64,000 nt of DNA from assembly GCF_002931235.1 (NCBI RefSeq), contig NZ_PSTT01000071.1:62001-126000 (forward strand), given 5' to 3'. The stretch comes from Subtercola sp. Z020 (GTDB lineage: Bacteria; Actinomycetota; Actinomycetes; Actinomycetales; Microbacteriaceae). This document shows, one piece after another, positions 18,797-26,904 of the stretch. A model generated the notes under the pieces. That model did no database searches. It saw nothing but the letters and a program-made list of their open reading frames with translations, and was not told where the DNA came from. Made by a program: the position numbers and the translations under genes. Numbering within the stretch: position 1 is the stretch's first letter; each line of letters begins with the position of its first letter.

Positions 18797-19903
18797 TCAG
18801 AACAGGGTCGGCGAGCCCGGCACTGCGTTCACCGGCGGGCGCGCAGGGCGGGGCGCTCGCCCGACAGGGGTGAAGAGCCGCTGGTCGTCCATCTGGGGCA
18901 GCAGGCCCAGCGCACTCGACGCCACCCCGCCGGTTGCCGGGTCTGCCACGCCCTGACGCAGCCCGTGCTTCGCGAGCAACGGCCGGATGCGCCGGCCGAG
19001 CCACGCGCGGTACTCCTTCGGTGCATACGACGACGACCCCGGGTACATCGCGCGATACGACTCGACCTGCTCTGGATGCTCGCGCTCCAGCCACTGCATG
19101 AACCACGGCTTGATCCCCGGCTTCAGGTAGAGAACCGAGTGCAGCACGCTCGTCGCGCCCGCCTCCTTCACCCGCGCCAGCGCGTCGTCGAGGTGAGTCG
19201 TGGTGTCGGTCAGGTACGGCAGGATCGGCATCAGGAACACGGAGCACTCGAGCCCGGCATCCCGCACGGCCCGAACCGTCGCGAGCCGCGCCTTCGCGGT
19301 CGGTGTGCCCGGCTCGACGCTCTGCTGCAGGTCGTCGTCGTAGATCGCGATCGACATGCCGATGTCGACCTTCACCCGCTTCGACGCCTCGACGAGCAGG
19401 GGCAGGTCACGGCGCAGCAGCGTGCCCTTCGTCAGGATCGAGAACGGCGTGCCCGAGTCGGCCAGCGCCTCGATGATGCCGGGCATCAGCGCATAACGCC
19501 CTTCGGCCCGCTGGTACGGATCGGTGTTCGTGCCGAGCGCGACCGGGTGGTGGGCCCACGACGGCTTGGCGAGCTCCTTCGCCAGAACCTCGGCCACGTT
19601 CACCTTCACCACGATCTGGCTGTCGAAGTCGAGCCCCGAATCGAGGTCGAGGTAGGTGTGCGTCGGCCGCGCGAAGCAGTAGACGCAGGCGTGACTGCAC
19701 CCGCGGTAGGGGTTGATGGTGTAGCTGAACGGCATGGTGCTCTGGGTCGGTACGTGGTTCAGTGCGGACTTGGCCAGCACCTCGTGGAAGGTGATCCCTG
19801 CGAACTCCGGCGACTTCACCGACCGCACCAGGGAACTCAGCTGGGCGAGCCCGGGCAGCGCCGAGGTGCTCTCGGTGTCGAGTCGCTGCCCGTTCCATCT
19901 CAT
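18797..19903 (-). CDS. Rv2578c-family radical SAM protein
   Basis: The 368-residue protein has the cluster motif CSHACVYC within NPYRGCSHACVYCFARPTH, the hallmark of the Rv2578c/SplB-like radical SAM family. Other recognisable blocks are LGTNTDPYQRAEGRY and LTKGTLLRRDLPLL. I choose ATG 19903 (MRWNGQRLD), which matches the usual N-terminus; the longer frame would add 26 residues lacking similarity. The mycobacterial relative is part of the DNA-damage regulon. The bases before the start contain two CGAACA half-sites (around 19913-19930) but not a palindromic LexA box, so SOS control is not shown here. Confidence 0.9.
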   Translation of the reverse strand: MRWNGQRLDTESTSALPGLAQLSSLVRSVKSPEFAGITFHEVLAKSALNHVPTQSTMPFSYTINPYRGCSHACVYCFARPTHTYLDLDSGLDFDSQIVVKVNVAEVLAKELAKPSWAHHPVALGTNTDPYQRAEGRYALMPGIIEALADSGTPFSILTKGTLLRRDLPLLVEASKRVKVDIGMSIAIYDDDLQQSVEPGTPTAKARLATVRAVRDAGLECSVFLMPILPYLTDTTTHLDDALARVKEAGATSVLHSVLYLKPGIKPWFMQWLEREHPEQVESYRAMYPGSSSYAPKEYRAWLGRRIRPLLAKHGLRQGVADPATGGVASSALGLLPQMDDQRLFTPVGRAPRPARPPVNAVPGSPTLF

Positions 19904-20028
19904 GTCGACATTCGAACATATCTCCGAACAGGATGCAAACAGACGGCGCTCAGGTTCTGACCGGGCAGGGGCCAGTAGCATATGAGCTTCGGAGCACTCC
20001 GGCCGGCGACGGCACGCAGAAGGGGAAG

Positions 20029-20523
20029 ATGGACGAGAAGCCCAGGTTCTCCCGCCGCACCCTGCTGAAGGCCGCGGCGATCGCCGTTCCGGTCGCCGGC
20101 ATCGCCATCGCCGTGCCGACGGCTCTCACCCGGCGGCCCGACGTCGCCATGTGGTGGACGAGCCTCAGCCAGAACGGCTCCAGCTCGCGCGCCAGCCTGA
20201 ACGTGCGCATCCCCGCCGGGGTGCCGTCGGCGGCGGGCGCCTCCATCTTCGTGAATGCGGCGTCGTTCCCGGTCTATGCCGTGAAGTCGGTCACCGCGAA
20301 CGACCCGTGGCGCCCGTTCTTCGCGAAAGACGCGCCCTTCCAGCTGCTGACCGCCGACCGCACGGCTGAGGAACGCACCGCGCTGGTGGTCGTCGACTTC
20401 GTGCGGATGAGTTCCGACGAGTCGGCCGGAACCGTGCGCGCAACGTGCAACGGTGCCGACGGGAACCTGCTGGCCGAAGCGTCGCTGAACCTCGCCCAGC
20501 CCCTCTTCACGAGGTTTTCGTAG
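20029..20523 (+). CDS. Tat-signal small secreted protein of unknown function
   Basis: The 164-residue product starts MDEKPRFSRRTLLKAAAIAV, with twin Arg followed by a hydrophobic helix up to residue 33, so Tat-dependent export is likely; there is no lipobox. The mature part has a DUF-like beta pattern (ASLNVRIPAG, ALVVVDFVRM) and a single Cys. The start at 20029 has an AAGGGG sequence just upstream; the frame is open for 32 codons further back. I do not recognise the family. Its last 17 bases overlap the convergent GH28-like gene. Confidence 0.72.
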   Translation: MDEKPRFSRRTLLKAAAIAVPVAGIAIAVPTALTRRPDVAMWWTSLSQNGSSSRASLNVRIPAGVPSAAGASIFVNAASFPVYAVKSVTANDPWRPFFAKDAPFQLLTADRTAEERTALVVVDFVRMSSDESAGTVRATCNGADGNLLAEASLNLAQPLFTRFS

Positions 20524-21862
20524 CGTCTTCCGCGTGAACGGTCACCGTCACCGCACCGAGCGCGGGGAGCGACCCGGCGGCCTGGTCGATCGGGATGTCG
20601 AGCTGCTTGTCGAACCGCAGCCGCCGGATGCTCACGTCGATCGCCCGCACCGGGGCGGACAACTGTGCTCCGGTGGGCACAGCCGCGACGTCGACCAGCT
20701 CGACAGACGACACCGAACTGCCCGGCGGAAGCGACAGAACGTCGGCCTGCGACTCGGCGGCCAGAACGGTCACGCGACTGACCGTGATGTCGCTGATCGT
20801 GGGGGCGAAGCCCTGCACCCGGCCGGCCGTGCCGATGATGGCCGCCTTCGACGTCGTACCCGTTCGCGAGCCGGAACCGGCCCCGGAGTTCTCGCCCGTG
20901 CCAGACCCGGCATCGGTGTCGCGCGAGAGGGTGACATTGTTCACACTCACCCGCGAGAAGTTCGACTCTGCGCCGATGACCCAGGCCGCAGGGCCGGCGT
21001 AGCCGTCGAGGTAGATGTCGGCGAGCTCCCCCGCCGCGGGTTCTGCTGTGACGTACTTCGTCGAGCCGAACTGCAGCACGCCGGCGGGCCCGCCGGTGAC
21101 CGACGCGGTGGTCGTGCGCGTGTTCGTGAAGTTCGACACATAGACCCGGCTGAGGCGTGAGCCGTCACCCGCCTGAAGGCGCACGGGGTTGATCCCGACA
21201 TCCACCGTCACGTTCGAGATGTAGATGTCGGAGACGTTCCGATCCTCGGCGCTCAGCCCGTTCGTGTACGCGGTCGTGTTGCCGCCGGTGTTCTTGGCGA
21301 AGATCGAGAAGCAGTCGTCGCCCGTGCGACCGCGCACCGAGTCGATGTGGATGTCGCGGCAGCCCGGCCCGATGTCGATACCGTCCTGGTTGGTGGTCGT
21401 GGCATCCTGCGCCAGCTCGATGTCGCTCCAGTGCGCGCCCCGCACCCCATACTGCATCGCGGCCATCTTGTACATCGGCCCGAGCGTCACGCCGGAGACG
21501 GTCAGTCCGGTGACGTTCTGGAACAGGAGGCCCTGCCCGCGGCCCCCTGACTGGCTGAGCGGGTTGCCGTTGAAGCGGGCCAGGCCGGTTCCCACAATGC
21601 GAAGGTTCGAGTTGCCGGTGCCGCCCGCGATCTGGTCGGAGTTCCGCAGCATGTTGTCGTTCGCGCCGTCGACGAGCCTGATACCGGCATCGTTCAGGGT
21701 GAGCGTCGTGTCCGACGACATGATGATCGCCTCGTCGATGAAGTAGCGGCCGCTCAGCACCACTTCGCCCGATTCAGCCAGTGCCTTGTTGATGGCGGCG
21801 ACATCGGTCGCGCCGGTCGTGTCGCCCGAGGGTGCAACGTGTCTCGTCATGGCTCGAGTCAA
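20507..21862 (-). CDS. GH28/pectate-lyase-like right-handed beta-helix protein
   Basis: The 451-residue protein has repeated NVTVDVG / VSNFTNTRT-type strands of a parallel beta-helix. The block NQDGIDIGPGCRDIHI followed by GRTGDDCFSIFAKN aligns with the NTDG and GDDC catalytic motifs of GH28 polygalacturonases, here NQDG and GDDC. The start has no signal peptide (MTRAMTRHVAPSGDTTGA), which is unusual for an extracellular polysaccharide enzyme; it may use another export route or act in the cytoplasm. A Gly/Ser/Thr-rich insert (SGTGENSGAGSGSRTGTTS) lies near residue 320. The polymer substrate cannot be told from sequence alone. Confidence 0.8.
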   Translation of the reverse strand: MTRAMTRHVAPSGDTTGATDVAAINKALAESGEVVLSGRYFIDEAIIMSSDTTLTLNDAGIRLVDGANDNMLRNSDQIAGGTGNSNLRIVGTGLARFNGNPLSQSGGRGQGLLFQNVTGLTVSGVTLGPMYKMAAMQYGVRGAHWSDIELAQDATTTNQDGIDIGPGCRDIHIDSVRGRTGDDCFSIFAKNTGGNTTAYTNGLSAEDRNVSDIYISNVTVDVGINPVRLQAGDGSRLSRVYVSNFTNTRTTTASVTGGPAGVLQFGSTKYVTAEPAAGELADIYLDGYAGPAAWVIGAESNFSRVSVNNVTLSRDTDAGSGTGENSGAGSGSRTGTTSKAAIIGTAGRVQGFAPTISDITVSRVTVLAAESQADVLSLPPGSSVSSVELVDVAAVPTGAQLSAPVRAIDVSIRRLRFDKQLDIPIDQAAGSLPALGAVTVTVHAEDATKTS

Positions 21863-21903
21863 TCACGCCGACGGGGCGGGCGGCTGAAGGGGAGCCTAAA
21901 CGA

Positions 21904-21954
21904 AACCAAGCGCCCCCTGCGGTGAGGGGTGTCGACCGCAGAGAACGCTTGGTT
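21904..21954 (-). terminator. Hairpin downstream of the copper operon
   Basis: The outer stem AACCAAGCG / CGCTTGGTT (9 bp) and inner stem CTGCGG / CCGCAG lie between the CopC stop (22013) and the next gene start (21862). Reading on the minus strand, the stem is followed by TTTCGTTTAG, a U-rich tail, which fits intrinsic termination of the CopC transcript. The rest of the 150-base gap shows no gene. Confidence 0.65.
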
Positions 21955-22012
21955 CCTCGATTGTGCAGCTCGTCGAATTCCATCGCAGTTGGAAGCCGAC
22001 GTGTGCTCCACG

Positions 22013-22678
22013 CTATGAGTTCGGAGTGCCCGCCGACCCGGATTGGTCAGAAGCCGAACTTTCTCCGACTTTCTTTCGGCGGGCCGAGACCAGCAGGATG
22101 ACCACCACTGCGACGACAGCGAGCAGCACGATGCCGCCAGCCACGGCGAGGATCAGCCAACCCGCCAGCCCGTCCCCCGCACTCGTCGTCGCCGAGGGCG
22201 CCGCGCCGAGTGCCGTGGCACCCGGCCGCCCGCAGTCGGGCGCCGATGCGCTGCCGGCAGACGCCGCGGTACCCGCCGCGGGCGCGTACTCGAAGGTGAG
22301 GGAATTGCTCACCGGGTGTCCGTCGCTCGACACGATCTGCCAGCTCACGGTGTACGAACCCGGCCCGCCGAGCGCGACGGGCGCACTGACCGTGTGGCTC
22401 AGGATGCTCGTGCAGCCGGTCTCGAAGTGCGTCGTAGCGGCATCCGGCCCCGTCACCTCCACGATCGACGACGAGCCGTCGCCGGAGAGGTCGAGCACGA
22501 GGTCGTTGAACGTCAGGCTCACCTCTGCCGGAGGTGCGGTGACCGTCGCGCCCGCCGCCGGCGAACTGCTGACGAGGTAGTCGTGCGCCGAAGCGCTGCT
22601 GACCGGCAGCAGGGCGAGCAGCGCGGCGACCGCCAGAACTCCGGCCGCCGCTGCGACTCTACGCACGGGAGCCTCCAC
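22013..22678 (-). CDS. CopC-domain copper resistance protein with C-terminal membrane anchor
   Basis: The 221-residue protein starts at GTG 22678 with a signal peptide ending ...SSASA; the mature protein begins HDYLVSSSPAAG, with the N-terminal His that binds Cu(II) in CopC. The beta-sandwich continues through EVSLTFNDLV and SYTVSWQIVSSDGHPVSNSLTFEY (shorter conserved blocks DGHPV/S), and a second His lies in DGHPV. An Ala/Ser-rich linker leads to one C-terminal membrane helix (WLILAVAGGIVLLAVVAVVV) and a basic tail. It overlaps the YcnI-like gene by 20 bases, typical of actinobacterial YcnI-CopC pairs. Confidence 0.9.
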   Translation of the reverse strand: MEAPVRRVAAAAGVLAVAALLALLPVSSASAHDYLVSSSPAAGATVTAPPAEVSLTFNDLVLDLSGDGSSSIVEVTGPDAATTHFETGCTSILSHTVSAPVALGGPGSYTVSWQIVSSDGHPVSNSLTFEYAPAAGTAASAGSASAPDCGRPGATALGAAPSATTSAGDGLAGWLILAVAGGIVLLAVVAVVVILLVSARRKKVGESSASDQSGSAGTPNS

Positions 22679-23444
22679 GCGGGCGCCGGGTCAGAGCGAC
22701 GACGGCGACGACCAGCGCGATGGCTGCCAGTACGAGCGAGGCGATGGCGACCATGACCGGAACCGTGGTGTCTGCCGCCGCGACGACTCCGCTGCCCTGG
22801 GTCACGGCCGAACCGTCACCGCCCGATGCGGGGCCGGCCGAGACGCTGGCCCCGCCCGTCGAGGGTGTCGCAGCCCCGTCGGAGGGGGGTGCGTCGTCGA
22901 TGTAGAGCACCGGCGCCGGGTTCTCGGGCTCTGCGCCCGAGGCGGCCGGGGCATCCGCCCAGTCGACGACCGATCCGTCGGAATACGTCTGGTGCGCCGG
23001 CAGCAGAATGTGGCCGGTGTCGGGGATGGGGCCGGCCGAAACGGAGAACAGCTGGAATTCACCCGGCGCGATGCCGGCAGAGGCGCCGCCGGTCGGCGCA
23101 TCCGCCGTCCAGATTACCTTCGTCGGGGCCTCGGTGACCGTTCCGTCGTCGGTCGTGACCGGTGTGGCGAGCGTGCTCGACATGACCTCGACCGACCAGC
23201 CGGGAACGGGCTGGTACGAGACACTGCCGAACGGGGTGTCGGTCGGCAGATCGACTTCGAGCTTCACCGTGCTCGCGGTTGCGCTCTCTGTGGGCACCTT
23301 GAAGGTGAGGGTGGCATAGCTGCCGGCCGCCGCCTGGTCGGGGTTGACCCGAACGTGGGCGCTTGCGGCCAGCGGGGCGCCGAGAGCGAGTGCTGCTGCT
23401 AGCGCCGATACCGTTGCGGCGCGCGCCATCGTCTTCGTGTTCAT
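22659..23444 (-). CDS. YcnI-like DUF1775 copper-associated exported protein
   Basis: The 261-residue protein starts at ATG 23444 (MNTKTMARAATVSAL), preceded by an AGAAGGA ribosome-binding site. The signal peptide ends at ASA and mature His is first (AHVRVNPDQAAAGSYATLTFKVP in shortened form), matching the DUF1775/YcnI domain whose N-terminal His and a conserved Trp bind copper. Gly/Ser-rich linker and a C-terminal membrane helix (VPVMVAIASLVLAAIALVVAV) followed by RRPRGG anchor it. Probable role: copper binding or delivery outside the membrane together with CopC. Confidence 0.9.
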   Translation of the reverse strand: MNTKTMARAATVSALAAALALGAPLAASAHVRVNPDQAAAGSYATLTFKVPTESATASTVKLEVDLPTDTPFGSVSYQPVPGWSVEVMSSTLATPVTTDDGTVTEAPTKVIWTADAPTGGASAGIAPGEFQLFSVSAGPIPDTGHILLPAHQTYSDGSVVDWADAPAASGAEPENPAPVLYIDDAPPSDGAATPSTGGASVSAGPASGGDGSAVTQGSGVVAAADTTVPVMVAIASLVLAAIALVVAVVALTRRPRGGSRA

Positions 23445-23477
23445 CTGTGGAATCCTTCTCCGGGCATGTGCCCGGCG

Positions 23478-23513
23478 CATGTGTGTGGTGTCAGATCGGA
23501 GAACACACACATG
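23478..23513. promoter_or_regulatory. Inverted repeat CATGTGTGTG / CACACACATG upstream of the YcnI-like gene
   Basis: Perfect 10-base arms (23478-23487 and 23504-23513) are separated by 16 bases. The right half covers the last codons of the membrane-protein gene (stop 23491-23493) and the left arm lies in the 46-base gap before the YcnI ATG. A second mini-hairpin, GGGCA-TG-TGCCC (23462-23473), follows it toward the start codon. In mRNA these would fold just before the YcnI ribosome-binding site. Confidence 0.5.
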
Positions 23514-24159
23514 CAGGCGGGCCGCGGTGCCGCAGCCTGCCCAGGAAGACGCCGAGATCACGCGGATGATCGGGCTCGGCCACGATGGTGCTGCGGTCGG
23601 GTCGGAGCACCGGACGGGGCTCGACGAACAGCGAACGCACCAGTCGGCGGAATCGGAGGCCGCCGAGGCGGACCAGCCCCCACAGCGCACTCTCGCCGCG
23701 GCGGAGGGCCACGATGGTGACGAGGGCGGCCACGAGGTGGGCGATCCACATGCTCGAGCAGAGCTGCGCTGCCGCAGCGGTGAGCAGGGCAGCGCCCGCA
23801 TCGAAGCCGGTTCCGCCGGCCGAGGCCGCAGCCGACCCGGAGCCCGCGATGACCAGCACAGACCCGTGGTGACCCATGGTGCTCATCGTCAGCTCTCCCC
23901 CACCGGCCGGCGCCGCGCCGACGGTGAAGAGCGCGTGCAGCATGACCTGGCTGGCGACCACGGAGACAGCGAGCCGCACGAGCGACAGGGTTCGGCCGGC
24001 CAGGGCCGTGCAGACGAGCGCAGAGAAGGCCAGGGCCAGCGCCAGCCCCACACCGCCGGGGGCACCTCCACCGGCTGCGGCGTGCGACAGAGCCGCGGCG
24101 AAGACGGCGATGCACGCAGCGGTCAGCCCACGGAGGGCGCGAGCTGACCGGGTATTCAC
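23491..24159 (-). CDS. Polytopic membrane protein of the copper cluster
   Basis: The 222-residue protein starts at GTG 24159, nine bases after the BY-kinase stop. Four hydrophobic segments are visible at about residues 8-28, 34-56, 60-80 and 125-150, with a loop containing MSTMGHHG. The His pair and Met residues fit a metal-related function, and this kind of membrane protein commonly accompanies YcnI and CopC. The C-terminal third is basic and Arg-rich (RRGESALWG, RFRRLVRSLF) and ends with two Cys. No named family is recognised with certainty. Confidence 0.8.
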   Translation of the reverse strand: MNTRSARALRGLTAACIAVFAAALSHAAAGGGAPGGVGLALALAFSALVCTALAGRTLSLVRLAVSVVASQVMLHALFTVGAAPAGGGELTMSTMGHHGSVLVIAGSGSAAASAGGTGFDAGAALLTAAAAQLCSSMWIAHLVAALVTIVALRRGESALWGLVRLGGLRFRRLVRSLFVEPRPVLRPDRSTIVAEPDHPRDLGVFLGRLRHRGPPACVCSPI

Positions 24160-24168
24160 GCCTTCAGT

Positions 24169-25590
24169 CTATTTGCGGCCGCGACGGCGGCGAGCCGGAG
24201 CAGTCTCTGCTTCTTCGTCGACCGGACCTGCGCCGTAGTAGCCGTACTTCTCGTTGTGGTAGGAGTCGGGGCCCTTGTTCGGCAGCATCGTCAGAACCAC
24301 ACCGACGACCTTGCTGTCGATGCTGGTCAGCGAGTTGAGCGCCCGCGCCAGCTCGGTGCGCTTCACCTTGCCGGAACCGGCGACGACGATCGCGCCCGCC
24401 GTCATGCTGCTGATGATCGCACCGTCGGTGACGGGCAGCAGGGGCGGCGCGTCGATGATGACGTAGTCGACCTGATCGTTCAGGGCGCTCAACAGGTTCT
24501 GCATCGCGTCTGAACCGAGCAGCTCGCTCGGGTTCGGGGGCACTCGACCGGCCGGCAGCACGTAGAGCTCACGGTTGCCCCAGCGCTGTAGAACGTCGAC
24601 CAGCGGCACGGAACCGATCAGCACATCGGTGAGACCGACGGCCCCTTCGAGCCCCATGTAGTCGGCCAGTTTGGGCTTCCTGAGGTCACCGTCGATGATG
24701 ACGACCCGCACGCCCGTCTCGGCAAGCGCCAGAGAGAGGTTCGCTGCGGTCGTGCTCTTGCCCTCACCCGCGATCGACGAGGTGACGACGAAGCAGTGGT
24801 TGTCCGAGCCTGCGCTCACGAAGCGCAGGTTGGTGCGAAGCGCCCGGAAGGCCTCCGCACGCGGGTTGCGCGGGTCGCTGTGTACGAGAAGAGGATGCTT
24901 GTTCGACTCAGGGTCGAAGCTGATACCACCGAGCAGGGGCGCGTCGGTGACGCTCGAGACGTCGTGGGCGCCGTGAACGCGGGTGTCGAGTGCGGTTCGG
25001 AGGAACGCGGCACCCAGACCGAAGACGAGACCGACCAGCAGGCCGAGCACGATGTTCAACGGCACGTTCGGGCTCGACGGGCTGGTGGGAACCAGCGCGG
25101 GGTCGACGACCTGCACCTTGACGAGGCTGTCGCCGCCACCGGCCGGCTTCTCGAGATCGTTGACGACGGCCTCGGAGAAGCTCTGCGCGGTGGCGTTGGC
25201 GAGGTTCGCGGCCGTCTGCGGGTCGGAGTCGGTGGCCGTGAGCTCGATGATCACGGTTCCCGTCGGGGATTCGGCCGAGAGCTGGGAGGCGAGGCGCTTG
25301 CTCGTCGTGTCGAGGTTGAGTTCGGCGATGACCGTGTCGAGAACCGAAGCGCTGGTGATGATGCTGACGTACGACTTCACCTTGGCCTGGGCGTAGTTGT
25401 TGCCCGACGTCAGGTCACCGGCGGTCGGGGTGTCTGACACAGCGACAGAGACGTACATGGTGGTCGTCGTGCGGTACTGCGGTGTCGCCGCGATCGCCAG
25501 CGCAGCGCCGGCTCCGATGCCCAGCAGAGCGAAGACGACGATGAAGACCCATCCCTTACGGATGACGCGGAAATAACCTTCTAAAGTCAT
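24169..25590 (-). CDS. Wzz-type chain-length regulator fused to BY-kinase (paralog 1)
   Basis: The 473-residue protein has the Wzz topology: membrane helix after MTLEGYFRVIRKGWVFI, an extracellular domain, the Pro/Ser-rich SPSSPNVPLN motif before the second helix, then a cytoplasmic tyrosine kinase. Kinase motifs are Walker A SIAGEGKSTTAANLSLALA in shortened form GEGKST, Walker A' VVIIDGDLRKPKL, and Walker B YVIIDAPPLL. The C-terminal tail has a Tyr cluster (YHNEKYGYYG) and a basic end. It should control EPS chain length by autophosphorylation. It is separated from the main EPS genes, next to the copper operon on the same strand. Confidence 0.93.
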   Translation of the reverse strand: MTLEGYFRVIRKGWVFIVVFALLGIGAGAALAIAATPQYRTTTTMYVSVAVSDTPTAGDLTSGNNYAQAKVKSYVSIITSASVLDTVIAELNLDTTSKRLASQLSAESPTGTVIIELTATDSDPQTAANLANATAQSFSEAVVNDLEKPAGGGDSLVKVQVVDPALVPTSPSSPNVPLNIVLGLLVGLVFGLGAAFLRTALDTRVHGAHDVSSVTDAPLLGGISFDPESNKHPLLVHSDPRNPRAEAFRALRTNLRFVSAGSDNHCFVVTSSIAGEGKSTTAANLSLALAETGVRVVIIDGDLRKPKLADYMGLEGAVGLTDVLIGSVPLVDVLQRWGNRELYVLPAGRVPPNPSELLGSDAMQNLLSALNDQVDYVIIDAPPLLPVTDGAIISSMTAGAIVVAGSGKVKRTELARALNSLTSIDSKVVGVVLTMLPNKGPDSYHNEKYGYYGAGPVDEEAETAPARRRRGRK

Positions 25591-25734
25591 AGGCAGATGC
25601 CCTCTCGTGGTGAGGCCGACAGCTTCCCCTGACCAGCACGTGCCCGGTGCAACGCTTTACCGGCCAACAAAGCCTACGGTAGAGACACCGAGAATAGACA
25701 ATTGCCAGGCTTGGCCTGTGCGAAGGTAATAGAC

Positions 25735-26880
25735 ATGTGTCGCCCATCCCCTGATCGCCGCGCCGTCTCTGCGGCAGCACTCACGATCGTCACCTGCGCG
25801 CTCGCGACGGCGCTCGTCTTCGGCGGAGCGAACCCCGCGAATGCCCTGACGTTCCCCTCCCTCACTGCGGCAGACGCCGTCACCCCGGTCATCGATGACC
25901 CGCCAGCGGAACCGGATACCGACCCTCTGCCGACGGTCGACCCGGCGCCGGCTCCCAACCCCAGCGATGAGCCGGCACCGAGCGCCGAACCGGGCCCGCC
26001 TGTCGAGCCCAGCGTCGATCCGCCGGCCCCGACGGAGGAGCCGGCGCCGGCGACCGAGGTACCTGCTCCAGCCGATCCCATTCCCGTCGAGCAGCCGAGT
26101 GAAGCGTCGGTGCCCGAGCCCGACGAATCAGGGTACGACCCTGAGGAAGTCTCCGGTGAAGAGACCGCGACGCCCGCCCCGACAGTGACTCCCGCCCCGA
26201 CCCCGACCGCAGTCGTCACTGCGACCGCTGCGCCTGCCCCTGCTGTCGAACTGCCCTTCTACCCGCCGCCGTCGGCCGGAACCGCCTACGACACGTTCCC
26301 GTTGCTGCTCGCCGGGACACTCGCCGGCCTCGTGCTGCTGCTCGGTTTCGCGACATCAATTTTCACGCGGTGGCGCGTTCGCGGCCTGCGGGGCCCTGTT
26401 CGCAGCCGGGTCGCGCTCCCCAGCGATGACGCTCTGTCGAGCTTCTCATCCCGTCCAATGAACAGTGCGGCGACCAGGGCCGGGCTCGCGCTTCCCTGGA
26501 GCACGGTCGCACGGCCCGCGCGCGACACCGTCGCCTCCGGCTTCGCGCTCGGCTTACCCCGTTTGAGCGCCCGTGACGACGGCGGGTGGGCTGCCCAATT
26601 CGACGCCGGCTTCGACGTTCGCTCGAAGGTGTCCGTGACCAGAAACCGTACACCCGATTTCACGCTGCCGTTCAGCACGGAGACCGCCGCAGCTCCCGCC
26701 GCAGAAACGACCGCCCCCGGCGATCGGCGCGCCGACCTGCAGGTGTTCGACAAGCCGAAGGCAGCCCGCGAGCAGGCGGCGGCCTTCGCCGCCCGCTTCG
26801 GCCTGCCGTTCGGCAAGCGCAGCGCGGGCTCTGGCACCGGCGTCGGCAACTACGACCTCGGCCTGCCGGGAACGACCTAG
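25735..26880 (+). CDS. Secreted, membrane-anchored Pro/Glu-rich protein of unknown function
   Basis: The 381-residue protein (ATG 25735, GAAGG ribosome-binding site eight bases upstream) has a signal peptide ending ...GGANPANA. About 130 residues of Pro, Ala, Glu, Thr and Asp follow (PAPNPSDEPAPSAEPG type), then one membrane helix (FPLLLAGTLAGLVLLLGFA), then a basic cytoplasmic domain of about 170 residues with GLP/PF-rich repeats. The extracellular part looks like a flexible wall-spanning spacer. It is divergent from BY-kinase 1 and convergent with the signal peptidase gene. I do not recognise the cytoplasmic domain. Confidence 0.78.
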   Translation: MCRPSPDRRAVSAAALTIVTCALATALVFGGANPANALTFPSLTAADAVTPVIDDPPAEPDTDPLPTVDPAPAPNPSDEPAPSAEPGPPVEPSVDPPAPTEEPAPATEVPAPADPIPVEQPSEASVPEPDESGYDPEEVSGEETATPAPTVTPAPTPTAVVTATAAPAPAVELPFYPPPSAGTAYDTFPLLLAGTLAGLVLLLGFATSIFTRWRVRGLRGPVRSRVALPSDDALSSFSSRPMNSAATRAGLALPWSTVARPARDTVASGFALGLPRLSARDDGGWAAQFDAGFDVRSKVSVTRNRTPDFTLPFSTETAAAPAAETTAPGDRRADLQVFDKPKAAREQAAAFAARFGLPFGKRSAGSGTGVGNYDLGLPGTT

Positions 26881-26904
26881 AACCACCGGCGCACCGGCGC
26901 GAGC

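Noticed and set aside
19904-19935. Possible LexA (SOS) box before the radical SAM gene
   Set aside because: CGAACA half-sites occur twice but in direct, not inverted, orientation; the actinobacterial CGAAC-N4-GTTCG palindrome is absent.
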